A DNA stretch of 64,000 nt from Yponomeuta sedellus (Eukaryota > Arthropoda > Insecta > Lepidoptera > Yponomeutidae): assembly GCA_934045075.1 (NCBI GenBank), contig OW203724.1, forward strand, positions 10,775,473 to 10,839,472, given 5' to 3'. The position numbers were made by a program, and so were the translations under genes. Shown piece by piece: positions 52,801 through 58,800 of the stretch; within the stretch, counting starts at the first letter, position 1; every line of letters begins with the position of its first letter. A model generated the notes under the pieces. The model was not told the DNA's origin and did not search any database. It saw only the letters and a list, made by a program, of their open reading frames with translations.

Positions 52801-55800
52801 GAATGAGGTGGTGCTCCTTCGGACTTCTTTTCTGTGTTTTCAGTTAAACATACAATGAGTTATTTAGTTACTTGCGAACATATAGCAAAAGGGAGTGAGG
52901 ACGAAAATATTTCGGACAACGACGGCTTATATAATTCACTGAATGATCATGATCCTCACGGATTCTGATGAAAACTTCAACGATAGTGAAGATGATGAAA
53001 GAAATGACAATAATACTAAATATAGGTACCTACCTAATATAAATAAATAAACTTTTATCTTACGTATTGTTTGTATCTTTTTAATACAGTTGCTCAAAAA
53101 GTGGCGTATTGCAGGGACGTATAGCGTGCGGGATGTGTGTTACACACTCGTGCTTTTTTTTTACCTTTCCCGCACTAGTGCGTTTTCTTTCCCAACTGTC
53201 AAAGTAATGTCTATTAAAAAAACCAACCATGAAGTTTTTACTAAAAAAAATCATAGAATGGGTATTTTTCCTTAAGTCAAATATAGTTGGAACCACTGTC
53301 AAACTCCGTGCACTGCTAAGGAAACCACAGATAATAGACCGAATTTGACAGTTATTGCTACAGAATTTATCTGTGAGGAAAAACGCCCATTGTTATGATT
53401 CACATTTATGATTTGAAAAAAATTATGATTCATGCAAATTTATTGCGTTCACATTAACTTGACGCGTGAGAGAATTGGTAGCACTGAGATATTTACTGTT
53501 ACCATGTTAAATAAGAAATCATTCCCATTACTTAGGGAAAATAAAAGGATTGAGGGCTTGTTTTACCATCTTCCGATTAGGTCCAAAAGCTAATTCACAT
53601 GTTATGTCCTTGTTACCAATTCTCTCACGCGTCAAGTTAATGTGAACGCACTGTACTTATATTTCTAAAAAGAAGCTACTAATTTGTTTCATTACTTTAT
53701 TAATAGGTTTTTTTTTTCATTTCATCTCATTCAATTTCATTTTCATTTCATATCCATAAAAAAATCCTACTGAAGACTGGCTGTATGGGCATTGTTCCCT
53801 TTGCCTACTAGAATGGGTGAAGAAAAAAAAATCTCTGCTTATATTCTTTTACGGTTGGCGCCATTTTCCAAATAATTTTATTTTAATAAATTGCTTCATT
53901 TTTTCGCAACTGTATTAAAAATAGCCGTTCAGTACACGTGCGGAACCGTCATTGCAACTTGTTCCGACTGTCAACCCTCGCCTTCGGCTGCGCCTCGGCT
54001 CGGGTAGACATTTGTCGGAACTCTTTGCAATGACAGCTGTTGGCGACAGACCTTTTTTATTGTTTTATTTTGACTTTTTGTATATATTGTCTTTTTTTAC
54101 TTATGTCAGTTTTTTAAATTTAGTTATCTGTCTGTTCTTGTAAAAGTTGTCTCGTAAATATTATCAAATAAACACGGATTTATAAATAAATGATTAACCT
54201 ATTATTAAAACAGAAAGGTAGGGCACCATACGGTGCTTAACAACAGCCTTTCCGCACTAGTAATGAAATATACTTTATTGTTCGATATTTTACACGCATA
54301 CTGTCTCTTATTTGGGACATTTTTTTGCAAAGTGCATGCTGTACCGTATATAAATTACACTTTTAGGGCTTATATTAATAAAGAAATTTTTTATCTTATT
54401 TTTCCTAGACTCTTTAAGATTCAATCTATAATTTTTTTTTTCATTGATTTAAAAAGCCTGCATGGCTTTTTAAATCAATGAAAAAAAAAATTTTTGTATA
54501 TATATAGACTTTTTGTATATATTGTCTTTTTTTACTTATGTCAGTTTTTTAAATTTAGTTATCTGTCTGTTCTTGTAAAAGTTGTCTCGTAAATATTATC
54601 AAATAAACACGGATTTATAAATAAATGATTAACCTATTATTAAAACAGAAAGGTAGGGCACCATACGGTGCTTAACAACAGCCTTTCCGCACTAGTAATG
54701 AAATATACTTTATTGTTCGATATTTTACACGCATACTGTCTCTTATTTGGGACATTTTTTTGCAAAGTGCATGCTGTACCGTATATAAATTACACTTTTA
54801 GGGCTTATATTAATAAAGACATTTTTTATCTTATTTTTCCTAGACTCTTTAAGATTCAATCTATAATTTTTTTTTTCATTGATTTAAAAAGCCATGCAGT
54901 AAGGGGTTTTTGTGCAATAAAGCGTAACAAACAAACAAACGAACGACTAATGAGTATACTGCGATAAACTCAACCCACAGTTCTTTTATGTGAAAAATAG
55001 TCGACCTCTCAGCGTGAACATATTATTCAAGCAGACTGTTTTGTTCACAGCATTGGCGTATTGTCAGCATATTTTGACCAAAAAATACTGTTTATTTTCA
55101 CGTTTACAGTGGGGATCACATTGAGACAGCTCACATCCGGCGGCTTACTAACGTTTGGTTTGACACGGCCTTAAGAAGTCTATGCATTAGGTCAGTGTTG
55201 GTCACGACCAGAGACATTTTTAACGTGTTGTCACGCCTGAACAAATTAATATTCTTACTCTACTGCTTCTTCGGATGGCTCTCTTGTCGATAATTGTCGA
55301 TAATCACCTCAAACTCATGGATAACAACTACGTACTGAAGCCAGTAGATTATGCTAGCCTCGGACTCAGCTTTTGTACCTAGATAGCCAAATGTCCAGCA
55401 AATGTATTCCCGAGAATGAAACTTTGTTAAATTACTTGGGAAAAAGAAAACTGTCTATTAAGTTTAGAAAAAGTATAAATATTTTCGCAGCACTTCTACT
55501 ACGTAGCAATTTCGTAGTGACGCGACGACGCACAGTGGGCTGAAAATCGCTCCCCATAGACTTAGAGATCGAATTCTGAATTGTTATTTTTTTTTCACAG
55601 GAATCCACTTAGGAAGGCTAATGTTTCAACATATTTGAAGTGCAGTATGTTTACCTTTGTGCAAGTACTTTTTTTTCCACTTGGTTAAAAAAAATGTATG
55701 GAAGTTACTATAAAATTGGCCATAACTTGATTATCGCACACTTGCCCGTTATTTCCTTCAGTACGATTATTGCCTGCATTCTTTTGGATTTTTCGACATA

Positions 55801-58800
55801 CTGCACTGCGCACTCGTGCGACTTTGGTCGAAAAAAAATAAAATGCATTTAAAATATTTTTTAAGGTATTTAAGCGTATATTTTGTGTTTGTCAAATTAT
55901 GTACCTTCCTTAATTAAGGATTCTTTATAATTATAAAGAATCATACAATATAACTATTTAAATACTGTTCTAAAACATTGTCATATGCGAACAAATTATA
56001 AACATGAAAATCAAATAAGATATGAATATTCTTTATTGTACACGAGGAAAAACACAAGCATAAAATATTTAGAAAGATTACACTATTTTTATTTTTAATG
56101 CACTAACCCGTGCTAAGGAACAAATTTAAAAACCTATTTAGAGGCTAAAAATTTCACCCATGCCGGGATTCGAACCCGCAACCTCTGGCTATCCGTACCA
56201 GCGCTCTACCAATTGAGCCAATGGGCGACTCACGGCATCAGTGAAATTTCGAACCTCTTTACAATATTCTCTGTATTACGTACAGGCAGCGACATCTGAC
56301 TTAAGCAAATTGCATTACTTACAGCCCCGACTACCTACTTTGCAGTTAGGTTTAACATCGGAACGATATCACTGTACCCACATGATTACACTATTTTTAT
56401 TTTTAATGCACTAACCCGTGCTAAGGAACAAATTTAAAAACCTATTTAGAGGCTAAAAATTTCACCCATGCCGGGATTCGAACCCGCAACCTCTGGCTAT
56501 CCGTACCAGCGAGTAGAGCGCTAAAAATTTCACCCATGCCGGGATTCGAACCCGCAACCTCTGGCTATCCGTACCAGCGAGTAGAGCGCTGGTACGGATA
56601 GCCAGAGGTTGCGGGTTCGAATCCCGGCATGGGTGAAATTTTTAGCCTCTAAATAGGTTTTTAAATTTGTTCCTTAGCACGGGTTAGTGCATTAAAAATA
56701 AAAATAGTGTAATCATGTGGGTACAGTGATATCGTTCCGATGTTAAACCTAACTGCAAAGTAGGTAGTCGGGGCTGTAAGTAATGCAATTTGCTTAAGTC
56801 AGATGTCGCTGCCTGTACGTAATACAGAGAATATTGTAAAGAGGTTCGAAATTTCACTGATGCCGTGAGTCGCCCATTGGCTCAATTGGTAGAGCGCTGG
56901 TACGGATAGCCAGAGGTTGCGGGTTCGAATCCCGGCATGGGTGAAATTTTTAGCCTCTAAATAGGTTTTTAAATATTTAGAAAGATACATAAAATAAGTC
57001 CAAGTTACATTTTAAAACATACATACATTTTAAAAATGTTAAATCATATAAACATAAAAAATAAACCTTTAAAACTACATGAATAAAATACTAGCTATGA
57101 ATCCTTTACATTAAAATAGGTACATAAAAGACAAGTAAAGAAACCAATGTATAAAAAATATAAATGAAAGAATTACAATAACATATTGCAAACAAAAATC
57201 ATATAAATTATTCATCTAAATCAGTTTCTTCCTCGGAATCTGTGTCACTTTCAATATTTTCGACGTTACAGAACTCAATATCATGTCGTTGTAATACCAA
57301 AAGATCCACTGCTTCTTGACTCATTTTTTTCTTTAAAGCTACCCTCATAACTGGTCACATTGAAGAAATAAAAGGATCAGAAGTGAGAAGCATCCTTTTG
57401 TTGACATCTTCGTTTGAATTCTTCCTGGTGTTCTTTCGCCAGTGAAATTCTCGGTAACATCGAAAATCTTTGTTGCGAGCTTCGGATGCTTCTTCAGATA
57501 AGATCCCAGTAGGAACCAAGGAGTTCCATATAATTTCAGCACCATGGATTAGCAACTTGTGCACTGTAGCTGGCATATAGTACCAGCTGTATTGGTCCAG
57601 GTACCTTTCTGCAGTACTCCGGGCATATACTTTGTACTTGTCGACATTTATTTCTTCACCTGATGTATGGCTTGAAGTATGACTGCAAATCTTCTGATCA
57701 ATTCTTCATCCACTCCTGTTATCTCGGCTGTCTGTTTTGGGTCATCGAAGAATTTTCTTGCGGTATTTCCATCGTTCGTTGTTCCAGAGCCCTGTTTGAC
57801 CACGTCCACAAGAAGACCAAGCTTCTATCGGAATCGTTCTTGCAGCAACTGCTTTTTAGCCAGCATGACATCCTTATCTTTATCTCCTCTTACTGCCCAA
57901 TTCTTCAACTCCAGTCTGTATGCTATATGTAACAAACATTCCATGCAGTTAATTTGGGCATGTAAAGGAGATAAGCCGAATTTTAACATGTTGTCGGCTA
58001 CTTCTCTTCGTATTACTTCATCAATATTGTTCATCTCGCTTGGTTTTGCTAGACATAAATAGCAAACTGCACTGGACCGAGCTTCGGATAAATAACTGCA
58101 AACTTTTCCGTCGATCATAGTCATGACTAGATCATGATTTATTTTTATATTTCTGCATTCTGAGGGCACCAATGCAGCTATTTCCTCTTCCATTTTCTTC
58201 ATTTCTTCTTTTACGAGAGACTCGCTTTCTTTTGCGAAAAGAAACTGTACAGGTCTACAGTAGAAAACTGAGCATGGCTTCGGGGTTTTCCATATAACTT
58301 CAGTCCCGTTAGGTAACTGCAGCGGAACAAGTGTTGTCATAAACAGAGATTCATCTGTTTCAACTCCTTCAATGCTTTGCTTGTATCTGCTTTGGCTTGA
58401 TGAACTGTCGAAACCCCACTTGGATAACAAAACCAGTGTTTTACCCATGTAAGCAGACAGTTCTGGTAAGGTGGTTATATTCAACAGAGCTTGCAGATCT
58501 AGTTTCGCCATGGTGTCATTTATAATGAAGGCCTGAACGGGAGGATAACAGCTTGACTTGGCTTGCTAAATCTTTTAATACGATGGGTAGAAGTCTGTCA
58601 AGCCCTCACGCATTGTCATCTCTCTCAGTGTAATATATTTCCACTTTGATAATCCCAGAGACAATCAAAGGCCTAGCGCTTTTTCTGGCGTAACTGTAGT
58701 TTTCTTTAATTTCTTCATTTCTATATCGTTATAGATTTTTGAAGGCTAGTTGAAGGTACTTCAGTGCAAGAACTTATGCCTTCTTGGCATACCGAAGCTA

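Noticed and set aside
55531..55568. A complete recombination signal (heptamer plus nonamer) at the Transib-like end
   Set aside because: The heptamer matches, but no nonamer-like A-rich block occurs 12 or 23 bases further in.
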